Assembly (NCBI RefSeq): GCF_000212815.1
Contig: NZ_GL890986.1
Span: forward strand, 372,001 to 436,000
Direction: 5' to 3'
Length of the DNA: 64,000 nt
Source: Streptococcus sanguinis SK49
GTDB lineage: Bacteria; Bacillota; Bacilli; Lactobacillales; Streptococcaceae
In this document: positions 1-8,583 of the stretch, piece after piece
How positions within the stretch are numbered: the stretch's first letter is position 1
How the letters are laid out: each line of letters opens with the position of its first letter
Made by a program: the position numbers and the translations under genes
Notes under the pieces: model-generated
Told to the model about the DNA's origin: nothing
What the model saw: only the letters and a program-made list of their open reading frames with translations
The model's database searches: none

Positions 1-241
1 CCAACTCACCAATCTGTTGATTTTTATAGGTCAAATAATTTGAGAGATACAAAATTTGATCAAAATGATAATTTTCTAAGATTTCAGAGATACCAATTGA
101 CGCAGATTGTTTAAAAACAGTCACCTTTTTTAGCTTGGTTAAGTGCGTATCTCCAAAAATATAAACGTCACTATTTGGGAAAGCTTCCTCAATAAATTCT
201 TTAGATATGTAACCTGTGTTTCCGAATAGTAAAGTTTTCAC
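1..241 (-). CDS. NAD-dependent epimerase/dehydratase-like protein, N-terminal fragment
   Basis: Only the first 80 codons lie in the window; the rest continues beyond position 1. Translation from a GTG at 241 gives VKTLLFGNTGYISKEF..., with a Rossmann-type G-x-x-G-x-x-(S) dinucleotide loop right at the N-terminus, as in extended short-chain dehydrogenases and nucleotide-sugar epimerases. A purine-rich ribosome site (GGAGAAGAAA) sits just before the GTG, which supports this start over any internal ATG. A candidate extended -10 lies about 280 bases upstream (517-522). The substrate cannot be inferred from 80 residues. A generic NAD(P)-binding protein is the alternative reading. Confidence 0.55.
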   Translation of the reverse strand, partial: MKTLLFGNTGYISKEFIEEAFPNSDVYIFGDTHLTKLKKVTVFKQSASIGISEILENYHFDQILYLSNYLTYKNQQIGEL

Positions 242-748
242 TTTCTTCTCCTTTAAATATCATTTTCCCATTTTAAAAACAAGATTTATGTTTAAAATAC
301 TTTTATGTATCGTATTTCTCTACACTCAACTTAAAATCATATAACTAATTAGGGAAAATAGCAAGCATATCAGCCCAAAATCCACATAAAATGTACAAAG
401 CTTAGTAATTTGATAAAATTAAGTATCAAAACAGGCTGTCATCGTGTCTAAAAAATTCTTTTTCCTTATAATTTTAAATAAAAATAGCTTCAAACACCCC
501 TATGGATATACCATAATTATACCACAAAAACCCTTTAATGAATACCGTTTACATAAGCTAAATCAAGTTTAAAACTATAAATTATAAGCATTTTTATTGA
601 AAACAAATAATCTTGCCGTCCTCAGAAATTATAGATAAAAAATATCCTTGAATTTGAGTTATGCTTCTCAATCCCAAAGAATTCATTAAAATTTAAAATA
701 TAATATTTATAATTCAACCTCAAAGAAACCATTTCTGCCTCGGTCAAA
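242..748. other. AT-rich intergenic region, mostly featureless
   Basis: About 500 bases without a convincing gene on either strand. A minus-strand TATAAT preceded by TGG (extended -10, 517-522) could drive the epimerase-like gene through a long leader. Just upstream of it (about 538-555) is a cre-like sequence with two mismatches to the consensus, too weak to call. I see no RNA gene or repeat. Confidence 0.4.
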
Positions 749-794
749 TAAACAAATTAAAACCCCAGTACTACTTCATTAAGAACTGGGGTTT
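749..794 (-). terminator. Rho-independent terminator of the aldolase/PTS operon
   Basis: On the minus strand an AACCCCAGT/ACTGGGGTT stem with a loop of about 15 bases is followed by a T-rich tract. It lies 26 bases past the stop codon of the aldolase gene. Confidence 0.8.
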
Positions 795-819
795 AAGGTT
801 AGGATTTTAAAATATCAAA

Positions 820-1539
820 TCAAGCATCTAAGATTTTAAAACCAAGACTAGTACTATCTTTCAAAAACATCTGAACTGTTTCTAGGGAATATTCTGTCAA
901 ATCTTTACCATTTAACGATAATTTTTGAATCAAATCTGAGGTACAGGTAATAATATCAACCCCTAACTCATCCGCTTGATAAATATTATAGGTTTCGCGC
1001 GGACTAGCCCACAACAACTCTACTCCGTCTTTTTGACGACAAATAGACAGTGCTTCTTTCATAATCGGCACAGGATCCACACCCGTATCTGCAATACGTC
1101 CAGCAAAAACTGACACTATCCCTGGAGTACCTGCCTTCAAAGCTCCAACTACCTCGCGAACTTGTTCAAGAGTGAAAATAGCTGTAGCATTGATTTTAAC
1201 ACCTTTTGCTGCTAGACGTTTCATTAAATCAACAGTTGATTCCCCTTTAGAATTTGTCACAGGTATTTTTACATAAACATTCTCTCCCAGTGAGGCTATT
1301 TTTTCTGCTTCTTTTTCCATTGTTTCAATGTCATCAGCAAACACCTCAAAAGAAACGGGAAATTCCTTAATATCCTTTAATACTTCTTTAGCGAATCCTA
1401 CATAGCTGGTGATACCTGCTTTCTTCATTAAGCTAGGATTAGTGGTAAATCCCGATACCAAACCAGAATTTAGATCCTTTAGCATAGTTTCCAAAACTGC
1501 GCCATCTGAATAAACTTTAATAGATAATTTTCGTGCCAT
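820..1539 (-). CDS. Fructose-6-phosphate aldolase / transaldolase-like protein (FSA/TalC family)
   Basis: 239-residue TIM-barrel protein of the small-transaldolase family, which cleaves or transfers dihydroxyacetone units on fructose-6-phosphate-like substrates through a lysine Schiff base. Family hallmarks are visible: NPSLMKKAG near the N-terminus, VYVKIPVT with the expected catalytic lysine, INATAIFT, and WASPRETYN toward the C-terminus. I start at 1539 because AGAGGG lies 6 bases before this ATG; an in-frame ATG further upstream would overlap the IIC gene. It is the last gene of the PTS operon (11-base gap), so it probably acts on the sugar phosphate imported by that PTS. FSA and sedoheptulose-type transaldolase activity cannot be told apart from sequence. 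Confidence 0.85.
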   Translation of the reverse strand: MARKLSIKVYSDGAVLETMLKDLNSGLVSGFTTNPSLMKKAGITSYVGFAKEVLKDIKEFPVSFEVFADDIETMEKEAEKIASLGENVYVKIPVTNSKGESTVDLMKRLAAKGVKINATAIFTLEQVREVVGALKAGTPGIVSVFAGRIADTGVDPVPIMKEALSICRQKDGVELLWASPRETYNIYQADELGVDIITCTSDLIQKLSLNGKDLTEYSLETVQMFLKDSTSLGFKILDA

Positions 1540-1550
1540 TATTCGCCCTC

Positions 1551-2933
1551 TTATTCTTCTTCGTCGCAAACATTATTCAGTGCTGTATCTGATTTACTGA
1601 GGAAATTTGGTAAAAGCAATATAACTGCTAGAACTGCTACTACCACATAAATACCAACTTGACCAACAGAATCTCCTACGCGACCTAACAAAATACCAAA
1701 TACACCAAAGTCAAAATCACCAAAGGTCGTATTTGCAAAACCTAGTTCACCTAATACTGGCAAAACCGCTGCAGGTAAAAAGGCTAAGAATAGGCCGTTT
1801 ACAAAAGAACCTAAAACAGCTCCCTTCCGTCCTCCAGTTGCATTGCCATAGATTCCCGCTGTTGCACCACAGAAAAAGTGAGGAACCATACCGGGAATAA
1901 TCAGCACACCACCTATTGCTCCCAGAATGAACATACCAATCAGTCCACCTAAAAAGCTAAAGGCAAAACCAATAATAACTGCTGTAGGCGCATAAGGGAA
2001 GAATACAGCACAGTCCACAGCTGGTACAGCATTCGGAATAAGCTTAGTGGCGATACCTTGAAAAGCAGGAATCAAATCAGCAAGTATCATCCGCACCCCT
2101 GCATATACAATAGCGACACCAACCGCAAAAGTTAGACCACTGACGATAGCAAATATAGAAGGATTCTTACCAGCTGCTAACTCTTCAACTGTTTTAGGAC
2201 TACGAATCAGACAAGCAATTGTTGCTATTAGATAAAAGACAACCATGACAATACCTGTTGATATTGTAGTATTGCGAAGAAAGCTCCATTTTTCTGAAAT
2301 TTTCAACTCCTCTGTACTGGTGCTGCCTTTTCCTACCTTAGATCCAATCCAGGCTGAGAGATAGTAACCCAGACTGCCAAAATGTCCCATTGCAATCTCG
2401 TCTCCGTCCGTTACCTGAAGAGTATATTTCTGTCCAATAGCTGGAGAAATAGCTGACCAAGCACCTAATATAAATCCTCCTACTGCAATCATGGCAGCTC
2501 CTTTAAAGCCAATTGCTCCTAAAACGGCTGACAATAAACAAGCCATAAAGAAACTATGATGCCCTGTTAAAAAGATGTATTTAAAGCGAGTAAAACGAGC
2601 AAATAATAAATTTAGCAATAAGCCAACAATGAGAATTGTCATCGTCTCAACACCCAGTATTTTCTGAGCAACTGATGTTACAGCTTCATTATTGGGAACA
2701 ACACCTGTAATACCAAACCCTTTTTCAATCAAACTAGCTAAAGGAGATAAATTATTTTGAATAACTCCTGCTCCAGCGGCTAACATTAAATACCCTAGAA
2801 TCGGCCCTAGTGTTCCAGTCAAAACTTTATGACTTGGAGTTCGAAGAGCTACTAAACCAACAAAAGCTATCAGTCCCATTAAAAAGGCTGGTTCACTTAA
2901 GATATTTTGAAACAGCGTGAGTATACCATTCAT
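1551..2933 (-). CDS. PTS EIIC component, UlaA (ascorbate/SgaT) family
   Basis: 460-residue polytopic membrane protein with about ten hydrophobic segments. The UlaA-type signatures LTGHHSFF (residues about 122-129) and GMVPHFFCGATAGIYGN are visible. UlaA-family permeases bind and translocate the sugar while their IIB partner phosphorylates it. Length fits the family (about 450-490). It sits between the IIB gene (23-base gap) and the aldolase gene, so the IIC, IIB and regulator/IIA genes form a complete transporter. A second UlaA paralogue lies at 41628-43085 within a true ula operon, so this copy probably serves a different pentose, pentitol or sugar acid. The substrate is unknown. Confidence 0.87.
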   Translation of the reverse strand: MNGILTLFQNILSEPAFLMGLIAFVGLVALRTPSHKVLTGTLGPILGYLMLAAGAGVIQNNLSPLASLIEKGFGITGVVPNNEAVTSVAQKILGVETMTILIVGLLLNLLFARFTRFKYIFLTGHHSFFMACLLSAVLGAIGFKGAAMIAVGGFILGAWSAISPAIGQKYTLQVTDGDEIAMGHFGSLGYYLSAWIGSKVGKGSTSTEELKISEKWSFLRNTTISTGIVMVVFYLIATIACLIRSPKTVEELAAGKNPSIFAIVSGLTFAVGVAIVYAGVRMILADLIPAFQGIATKLIPNAVPAVDCAVFFPYAPTAVIIGFAFSFLGGLIGMFILGAIGGVLIIPGMVPHFFCGATAGIYGNATGGRKGAVLGSFVNGLFLAFLPAAVLPVLGELGFANTTFGDFDFGVFGILLGRVGDSVGQVGIYVVVAVLAVILLLPNFLSKSDTALNNVCDEEE

Positions 2934-2956
2934 GGCTGAACCTCCATTCTTTCTTC

Positions 2957-3238
2957 TTATTGATTTCTCATTTCTTCTAATATAGGAACAAGGTCTGCTT
3001 CGATTTTTTTGCGATTAGTATAGCTCTTAACGATACAAACCTTTGTTCCCTCAGGAAAGATATCTTGAAATTCTTTCACTGTCACATATAGGTCTGCTCC
3101 CTTTCCGACCGCTGCATTAGAATCACAAGATTCTGCTTCTACTTCTATTCCTAAATCTTTGGCAATGGCTTCTACTTTCATCCGAAGAAGTAAGCTGCTG
3201 CCAATACCATTTCCACAAACTGTGACAATTTTAATCAT
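2957..3238 (-). CDS. PTS EIIB component, UlaB/SgaB (lactose/ascorbate-type) fold
   Basis: 93-residue cytoplasmic phosphocarrier that accepts phosphate from IIA on a cysteine and passes it to the sugar bound by IIC. The active-site loop is VTVCGNGIGSS with Cys8, and the partner ulaB gene in this window has the same C-G-N-G-x-G-S-S loop. I start at 3238 because GGAG lies 7 bases before this ATG; the ATG four codons upstream has no ribosome site. It overlaps the regulator/IIA stop by 8 bases, indicating translational coupling. Confidence 0.87.
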   Translation of the reverse strand: MIKIVTVCGNGIGSSLLLRMKVEAIAKDLGIEVEAESCDSNAAVGKGADLYVTVKEFQDIFPEGTKVCIVKSYTNRKKIEADLVPILEEMRNQ

Positions 3239-5282
3239 CTTTTTCTCCATTCTTTATTGTTTCGGTAATGATTTCCATTATTTCATCTGGATTTTCTGCT
3301 GCAATTAACTGTTCTATGGACTCATCGTCATCTAAAATCATAGCAAGCTCTTGTAAAGCTTTCAAATGCGCAGTTGAATCAATGGCCGCAAGTACAAAAA
3401 TCAACTGAACTTGTTTTTCCTCATCTCCTTTTACATCAAAATCAACTGGCTCTGCCACCTGCAGCAAACTCATTCCTAACTTGTTTACCCCCAAATCAGG
3501 AGCAGCGTGAGGAACAGCGACTTTCGGTGCTAGTACAATATAGGCTCCTAACTTCTCCACAGAAGCAATCATTCCTTCAATATAAGACTGCTCAATATAA
3601 TTTCCCCTCAGCAAAGGTGCGGCTGCCAAAGAAATAGCTTCTTTCCAATCCTTGACCTGATTAGTCTGTTGAATAAATTCTTTTTTTAATAATTCTGTCA
3701 AACCATATCCTCCTCTCGTCTGACCTTGTTGCCAGCCTATCAAGTAATTCGATAGTTCTCTCATTAGCTCGGGATAGTGATGAATCGTTGTATGTCGCTC
3801 TATAATTTCTATCAACCCGTCTAAGGAAATTCCTTGAGTTTCAATCCAAGAAAATTGACTGATGACTCTGCGTTTTAACATGGTCTTTTCAATAGACTTC
3901 ATAACAGGCTGCAGTAAATAGACTGGTCTTTCTGATTCAAACGGAACTGTTGAAAAAGCAAGGTCGTATTCTTCAATGTCTATCTTTTTAGCTTCATCAA
4001 GCTGGTGAACAGGCTTAAACATCATATTTGGAAAAAGATGCTTTAATTCCGCCTGAAGGATCAGGGAAGAACTCACTCCATTTGGACAGATACTCAAAGC
4101 CCTTAAAGTTTGTATACTATCTTTCTTATACTCTCCCTCTAAATATCCACCAAAATGAATCGTGAAGTAAGCTACCTCATCATCACTTAATAGTTTGCCT
4201 ACGTATTCTTCTAAAGGAATAAGACTTCGTTTTACCAAATAGTAGAGTGAGCCAAAATCTGCTTTAATCTGTTCTTTCAATGGATTTATTAAAGGAATAT
4301 CAAATAACAGGCGATAATACGCTGGATAAAGATGCGAGTATAAATTTTGACGAAATTGAGGTGATTGAGAAAAATCTGCTCCTGTATGAGCTTTGACCTG
4401 TTCTATTATATCTTCCATCAACTCAAATACCCTTTGGTCAGAAAAAACTTGAAGATTTCCTTCTGTACAACCTAGCAAGCGAGAAAAGATAAAATTCTTT
4501 TTGCCTGCCAACTCTGGGTAAGTTTGTAATAGTTCTTCACATAAATAAAACAAAGAATTTGTATATATCTCTCCTAAGACAATATCATCGTCAGGACATA
4601 TTTTTAAACTCCCCGCTTTTAAAATAGCGATAAGACAGCTTACTTCTTTCGTTTTTTCAGACAAAAAATGAATGTTATACTTTTTTCCGAGTAAAACGAG
4701 TCTGTCTGCAACTTCCCCATCATTAAGCTCTAGACCACAATCTTCAAGCAAATATCGAAGTACCCAGCGCCCACTCGCTATTGACAAAAGCTCACTCAAT
4801 GTCTTCTCTAATAGATAAATGAGCTTTTTTGTTTTTCCTGCTAAAAAATATCCCTGTTTACGAGTATAAGACAGTTCTATCTGATAAGAAAGTAAATGTT
4901 GCTTAAGCCTTTTTATATCCGACAGGACTGAATTTCTGCTCATCTGCAATAGATTCTGTAAATGCTGATTGGATACAAAGTGCTGAGCCAACAGAATGTA
5001 AAGCACAATCATTTCTAAGCGCTCTTCATGAAAAAGATAGTCACCTGTATGATGAGATATCTTTTCAAAAAGGCTATTCAAGGATACTGCCGGAGTTCTA
5101 ATTCGTCCTCCTTTCACCTCAATAACTGGAAAATGAAAAGATTCTAAAACATCGTTAATTTTTTCAATTTGCAGAATAAGATATTTACGATTAATTTTTA
5201 GAAGTTTTTCCATTTCCTCAAGAGAAGAATCTGAATATTTGGATAAAAGCTGAAATTTTTCAATGAGCTCATTTGATAACAC
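3231..5282 (-). CDS. PRD-type transcriptional regulator fused to a PTS EIIA domain (BglG/MtlR-like)
   Basis: 683-residue regulator. Order: N-terminal winged HTH region (about 1-160, including SRNSVLSDIKRLKQHL), PTS regulation domains (about 190-400, with a histidine in YFTIHFGGYLEG), a GatB-like IIB segment (CPNGVSSSLILQ), and a C-terminal EIIA-2 domain with the phospho-His motif VPHAAPD at about residue 592. Such proteins sense PTS phosphorylation state and activate their operon. There is no separate IIA gene, so this domain may also supply phosphate to the IIB. The start is a GTG at 5282 with AGGAGGG 8 bases before it; an in-frame ATG at 5336 lies inside the promoter and has no ribosome site. 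Confidence 0.85.
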   Translation of the reverse strand: MLSNELIEKFQLLSKYSDSSLEEMEKLLKINRKYLILQIEKINDVLESFHFPVIEVKGGRIRTPAVSLNSLFEKISHHTGDYLFHEERLEMIVLYILLAQHFVSNQHLQNLLQMSRNSVLSDIKRLKQHLLSYQIELSYTRKQGYFLAGKTKKLIYLLEKTLSELLSIASGRWVLRYLLEDCGLELNDGEVADRLVLLGKKYNIHFLSEKTKEVSCLIAILKAGSLKICPDDDIVLGEIYTNSLFYLCEELLQTYPELAGKKNFIFSRLLGCTEGNLQVFSDQRVFELMEDIIEQVKAHTGADFSQSPQFRQNLYSHLYPAYYRLLFDIPLINPLKEQIKADFGSLYYLVKRSLIPLEEYVGKLLSDDEVAYFTIHFGGYLEGEYKKDSIQTLRALSICPNGVSSSLILQAELKHLFPNMMFKPVHQLDEAKKIDIEEYDLAFSTVPFESERPVYLLQPVMKSIEKTMLKRRVISQFSWIETQGISLDGLIEIIERHTTIHHYPELMRELSNYLIGWQQGQTRGGYGLTELLKKEFIQQTNQVKDWKEAISLAAAPLLRGNYIEQSYIEGMIASVEKLGAYIVLAPKVAVPHAAPDLGVNKLGMSLLQVAEPVDFDVKGDEEKQVQLIFVLAAIDSTAHLKALQELAMILDDDESIEQLIAAENPDEIMEIITETIKNGEKDD

Positions 5283-5303
5283 TTCTAGCCCTCCTATATT
5301 ATT

Positions 5304-5332
5304 AGTATAAACAAAATAGTTAACGTTTTCAA
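5304..5332 (-). promoter_or_regulatory. Promoter of the PRD-IIA/PTS/aldolase operon
   Basis: Minus strand: -35 TTGAAA (5327-5332), 17-base spacer, -10 TATACT (5304-5309), about 20 bases before the GTG start. The -35 lies inside the cre site. Confidence 0.75.
5318..5332 (-). promoter_or_regulatory. cre site (CcpA operator)
   Basis: TTGAAAACGTTAACT on the minus strand matches every fixed position of the Gram-positive cre consensus WTGNAANCGNWNNCW. It covers the -35 box and most of the spacer, a position expected to give catabolite repression of the whole PTS operon. Confidence 0.8.
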
Positions 5333-5423
5333 TCAAAATTCAGTCCAATTGTCATCAGGAAATTATCAAAAGAATTGTGCCTAAGATATATTGTAATTTT
5401 TGAATACATCCCAAAAACGTCGT

Positions 5424-5462
5424 AAATTAAAACCCAGCACCTATTCATTAGGTGCTGGATTT
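5424..5462 (-). terminator. Rho-independent terminator after rsuA
   Basis: Minus-strand stem ATCCAGCACCTA/TAGGTGCTGGGT with a five-base loop and a T-rich tail. It starts at the rsuA stop codon. Confidence 0.85.
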
Positions 5463-6190
5463 TAAAGCTCGACTTTAAAAATTGTTAAACGTTCTAATTC
5501 ATCAGTAGTCAATCTCCGCCATTCTCCAAGAGCCAGTGTGGGATCCAATTGCAAGGGTCCCATCGTGAGGCGCTGAAGATCCGTAACTTCTTTTCTACAG
5601 GCAGCCACCATGCGCTTTACCTGGTGGAACTTGCCTTCAGCTAGGGTAATTTCTACGAGAGAAGACTCTTTTTCTTCGTCCAGCTCTAAAATCTTGAGCT
5701 GAGCTGGCTGGCAGGTGAAATCTTTCAGCTCTATTCCTGCAGCAAATCGCTCTACATCTGCTTGCTCCATCAGGCCAGCCACTTGAGCTCGGTAAATTTT
5801 TTCTACATGCTTTTTGGGTGACAGCATGGCATGGGCTAGCTTGCCATTATTGGTCAGAAGGAGCAGGCCGTGGGTATCAATATCCAAACGGCCGACAGGA
5901 AAGACTTCTTTCTGACGGGCAGTCTCGTCCAGCAAGTCCAGAACTGTCTGATGACGGTCATCTTCTGTCGCCGAAATGACTCCCTGCGGCTTGTTGAGAA
6001 GGTAGTAGACGAATTTTTCATAGGTCAGCCTTTGGCCAGAAACGACAATCTCATCCGCTCTCTCATCAATCTGGGTCTTAGGTGATTTCTCTGCTCTGCC
6101 ATTGACCAAAACTAGCCCTTTCTTTAGGAGCTGCTTGACCTGAGCGCGGGAGCCCAGACCATTTTCTGCTAAAAATTTATCCAGACGCAT
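5462..6190 (-). CDS. rsuA: 16S rRNA pseudouridine synthase, RsuA family
   Basis: 242 residues. An S4 RNA-binding domain fills residues 1-60 (MRLDKFLAENGLGSRAQVKQ) and the pseudouridine synthase domain follows, with the catalytic motif GRLDIDTHGLLLLT (Asp103) and a KPQGVIS segment. The family isomerises a single uridine in the small-subunit rRNA (U516 in E. coli). The MFS permease gene ends 11 bases upstream of the ATG, so the two are probably co-transcribed. The close paralogues RluB and RluF are possible, but length and the S4-plus-catalytic layout favour RsuA. Confidence 0.87.
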   Translation of the reverse strand: MRLDKFLAENGLGSRAQVKQLLKKGLVLVNGRAEKSPKTQIDERADEIVVSGQRLTYEKFVYYLLNKPQGVISATEDDRHQTVLDLLDETARQKEVFPVGRLDIDTHGLLLLTNNGKLAHAMLSPKKHVEKIYRAQVAGLMEQADVERFAAGIELKDFTCQPAQLKILELDEEKESSLVEITLAEGKFHQVKRMVAACRKEVTDLQRLTMGPLQLDPTLALGEWRRLTTDELERLTIFKVEL

Positions 6191-6201
6191 CGTATAATCT
6201 C

Positions 6202-7371
6202 CTAACTTCCTGAATCCAATCCGCTCTTTTCTTTGCTAAATCTTAGAACAAAGAGCGAGGTCAAAATCATAGCCAGCCCCAAAACGCTGAAGATAAAGGC
6301 TGGGACATTGGAGAATCTCCCGATGAAACTGAGGACAAATGTAGTGGCCGTTGCTCCGATACTGCAACCTAAAATCACGATAGAAGTGGCTTGATTGAGT
6401 AGGGGGGCGGAAATGCGCTCGGACAGGGTGTAAAAAATGGTCGTCAGACCGACACTATAGACAAAGCCAGCACTAATAGTAGCCATGCTGAGTGACAAGA
6501 GATTTGGTGAGAAGCCAATAACAATCTGAGTCAGTCCAAAAACCAGACCAGAAAGCATCAGCAGTTTATCTCTAAAAAGACGGGTCAAACTAGCAAAGCT
6601 GATGCCCGCTGCAATCCCAATCAACTGCATCAAGGAAAGAATAACGCCTGCAGTTTGAGCTGTTCCCATACCAGACTTCTCTACAATCCCCGGCACCCGC
6701 ACATTGATGGCAATATAGGTCAGCACAATAACCCCCGCCACAAAGGCAAAAGCTAGACTCAGCTGCCAATCCTGCTGGCTTAGCTTGGGAGTCAATTCAG
6801 ACTGCTCTTGCTGCTTTTCAGAGGCCTTGTCATAAGGGACAAAAAGCAGATAAAGCGCTAAAACCACCAGTCCGAAGGTATAGACGAGAAAGGCAGCCTG
6901 CCAGCCGAGAGGAAGAAGCCGACTGACACCAAAAGTCAGCAGGGCTGTCCCGACTACTTCTGCCGACCCTCTCAGTCCTAAAAGCCGAACGCGTTCCTGG
7001 CCCTTATAGCGCTCGCTAACAATCGAAATAGCCTTGGCATTGAGTAGACCGATTCCCATCCCAAAAACAATCCGAGAGGCAAACATAAGCCAGTAAGACT
7101 GATTAAGTAGAGGAAGAAGCCCGCAAAGTGAAAAAATCAGAAGCCCGCTCACAATCATCTGACGCTCTGTTAGGTATTTTTCAATGACCCTATTAAACAG
7201 CAACATCAGCATAATCCCAGCCGAAGGCAAAGAAACCAGAAGTTCTACCCAACTTTCTGGAATCCCCTTATAAAAAGCAAACATGGCTGACTGGGCACTG
7301 GAAATCGAAAAAGCCGTCGTCAGAATCAAAGAAAGCGAGAGGATACTCACTTTTTCCATCAATTTTTTCAT
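6202..7371 (-). CDS. Major facilitator superfamily permease
   Basis: 389 residues with about 12 hydrophobic segments and a central cytoplasmic loop rich in E, Q and K (around residues 185-200), typical of drug/H+ or sugar/H+ antiporters. The loop between helices 2 and 3 (NRVIEKYLTERQMIVSG) corresponds to the MFS motif-A region but lacks its usual GxxxD pattern. The N-terminus overlaps a hydrophobic signal-like stretch. Substrate unknown; nothing around it beyond rsuA suggests a role. It is divergent from def. Confidence 0.8.
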   Translation of the reverse strand: MKKLMEKVSILSLSLILTTAFSISSAQSAMFAFYKGIPESWVELLVSLPSAGIMLMLLFNRVIEKYLTERQMIVSGLLIFSLCGLLPLLNQSYWLMFASRIVFGMGIGLLNAKAISIVSERYKGQERVRLLGLRGSAEVVGTALLTFGVSRLLPLGWQAAFLVYTFGLVVLALYLLFVPYDKASEKQQEQSELTPKLSQQDWQLSLAFAFVAGVIVLTYIAINVRVPGIVEKSGMGTAQTAGVILSLMQLIGIAAGISFASLTRLFRDKLLMLSGLVFGLTQIVIGFSPNLLSLSMATISAGFVYSVGLTTIFYTLSERISAPLLNQATSIVILGCSIGATATTFVLSFIGRFSNVPAFIFSVLGLAMILTSLFVLRFSKEKSGLDSGS

Positions 7372-7564
7372 TCTATTTTCCTTTAAAATTCACACTACCT
7401 CTATCATACAGTTTTTTGGGCCAAGACGCAATTTCTTTGCCAGGAATATCATGGGTCGCTGTGGCTCCATTCAAAATCTGGTAACGCCAGTCAGTCAAAA
7501 CCGCTCCCGCCTTTATTTCTTGGAGGTTTTATGTTATGATGAAGGATAGAAAAAGGAGAGAATC

Positions 7565-8197
7565 ATGTCTGTGAGTGAAAAAACATCTGTTATTGAACGA
7601 TTAACCAAACCAGCCCATTTAATTGATATGGAGGACATTATCCGCGAGGGTAATCCAACCCTGCGTGCTATCGCTGAGGAAGTCAGCTTCCCTCTATCAG
7701 ACCAGGAAATCATTCTGGGCGAGAAGATGATGCAATTTCTCAAGCATTCCCAAGACCCAGTCATGGCGGAAAAAATGGGACTGCGTGGCGGTGTTGGTCT
7801 AGCTGCTCCCCAGCTGGATATTTCCAAACGGCTCATCGCTGTTTTAGTTCCCAACCCTGACGACGAAGAGGGCAATCCGCCTAAGGAAGCTTATAGTCTG
7901 CAAACGCTGATGTACAATCCTAAGATTGTAGCCCATTCCGTTCAGGATGCAGCCTTAGCTGATGGTGAAGGCTGCCTATCAGTCGATCGAGAAGTACCGG
8001 GCTACGTAGTTCGTCATGCACGAGTGACCGTGGATTACTTTGACAAGGATGGTCAAAAGCATCGTATCAAACTCAAGGGCTATAACGCCATTGTTGTTCA
8101 GCATGAAATCGACCATATCAACGGCATCATGTTCTATGACCGCATCAATGAAAAAGACCCATTTGCAGTCAAAGACGGCATGTTGGTGATTGAGTAA
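7565..8197 (+). CDS. def: Peptide deformylase
   Basis: 210 residues. Removes the N-formyl group from nascent proteins. All three family motifs are present: GVGLAAPQ (76-83), EGCLS with metal-ligand Cys137, and HEIDH with ligands His180 and His184 and catalytic Glu181. The long insert between motifs I and II and the N-terminal extension mark a Gram-positive type 2 enzyme. AAGGAGAG lies just before the ATG. A TATGAT preceded by TGT (7532-7540) is a likely extended -10. Single gene with its own terminator. Confidence 0.96.
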   Translation: MSVSEKTSVIERLTKPAHLIDMEDIIREGNPTLRAIAEEVSFPLSDQEIILGEKMMQFLKHSQDPVMAEKMGLRGGVGLAAPQLDISKRLIAVLVPNPDDEEGNPPKEAYSLQTLMYNPKIVAHSVQDAALADGEGCLSVDREVPGYVVRHARVTVDYFDKDGQKHRIKLKGYNAIVVQHEIDHINGIMFYDRINEKDPFAVKDGMLVIE

Positions 8198-8218
8198 ATA
8201 ACTTGCATATCATTATCG

Positions 8219-8255
8219 AAAATACCTAGATAGAAACTATCTAGGTATTTTTTCT
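8219..8255. terminator. Terminator between def and the convergent small membrane gene
   Basis: AATACCTAGATAG/CTATCTAGGTATT stem with a three-base loop and T6 on the plus strand. The minus strand also ends in a short T-rich run, so it may work in both directions. Confidence 0.85.
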
Positions 8256-8258
8256 ATT

Positions 8259-8489
8259 CTAACTATCCCGTCTCCAGAAAATAGCCAAGAGGATAACTGC
8301 TCCTAGCACTGATGGAACAACAGCTGTATCAGCAAGCATTGGTCCCCAATGGCCAAAGAGAAATTGACCTATCAAGGAACCAAACCAGCCCAAGAGGATT
8401 TTTCCGATACAGCCCATGCGCTCCCCACGGCTGGTAATAGCCCCAGCGATAAGGCCGATGATAAAACCGACAAACATACTACCAATCAT
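8259..8489 (-). CDS. GlsB/YeaQ/YmgE-family small membrane protein
   Basis: 76 residues in three hydrophobic glycine-rich segments (GFIIGLIAGAI, KILLGWFGSLIGQFLFG, SVLGAVILLAIFW), the pattern of the transglycosylase-associated stress membrane family. A basic GERMGCIGK loop separates segments 1 and 2. These proteins are often linked to envelope or acid stress, but their biochemical role is unknown. Monocistronic, convergent with def. Confidence 0.82.
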   Translation of the reverse strand: MIGSMFVGFIIGLIAGAITSRGERMGCIGKILLGWFGSLIGQFLFGHWGPMLADTAVVPSVLGAVILLAIFWRRDS

Positions 8490-8583
8490 ATATTCCCCTT
8501 CTTTCTATATTTCTAGCAAGACTTCTCAAGAAGCAAGTGGAAGCTGTCATTATGGAATGTGCCATTTAAGGCAGCTCGAAACC

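Noticed and set aside
538..555. cre site upstream of the epimerase-like gene
   Set aside because: It departs from the consensus at two fixed positions at its end; too weak to list as a site.
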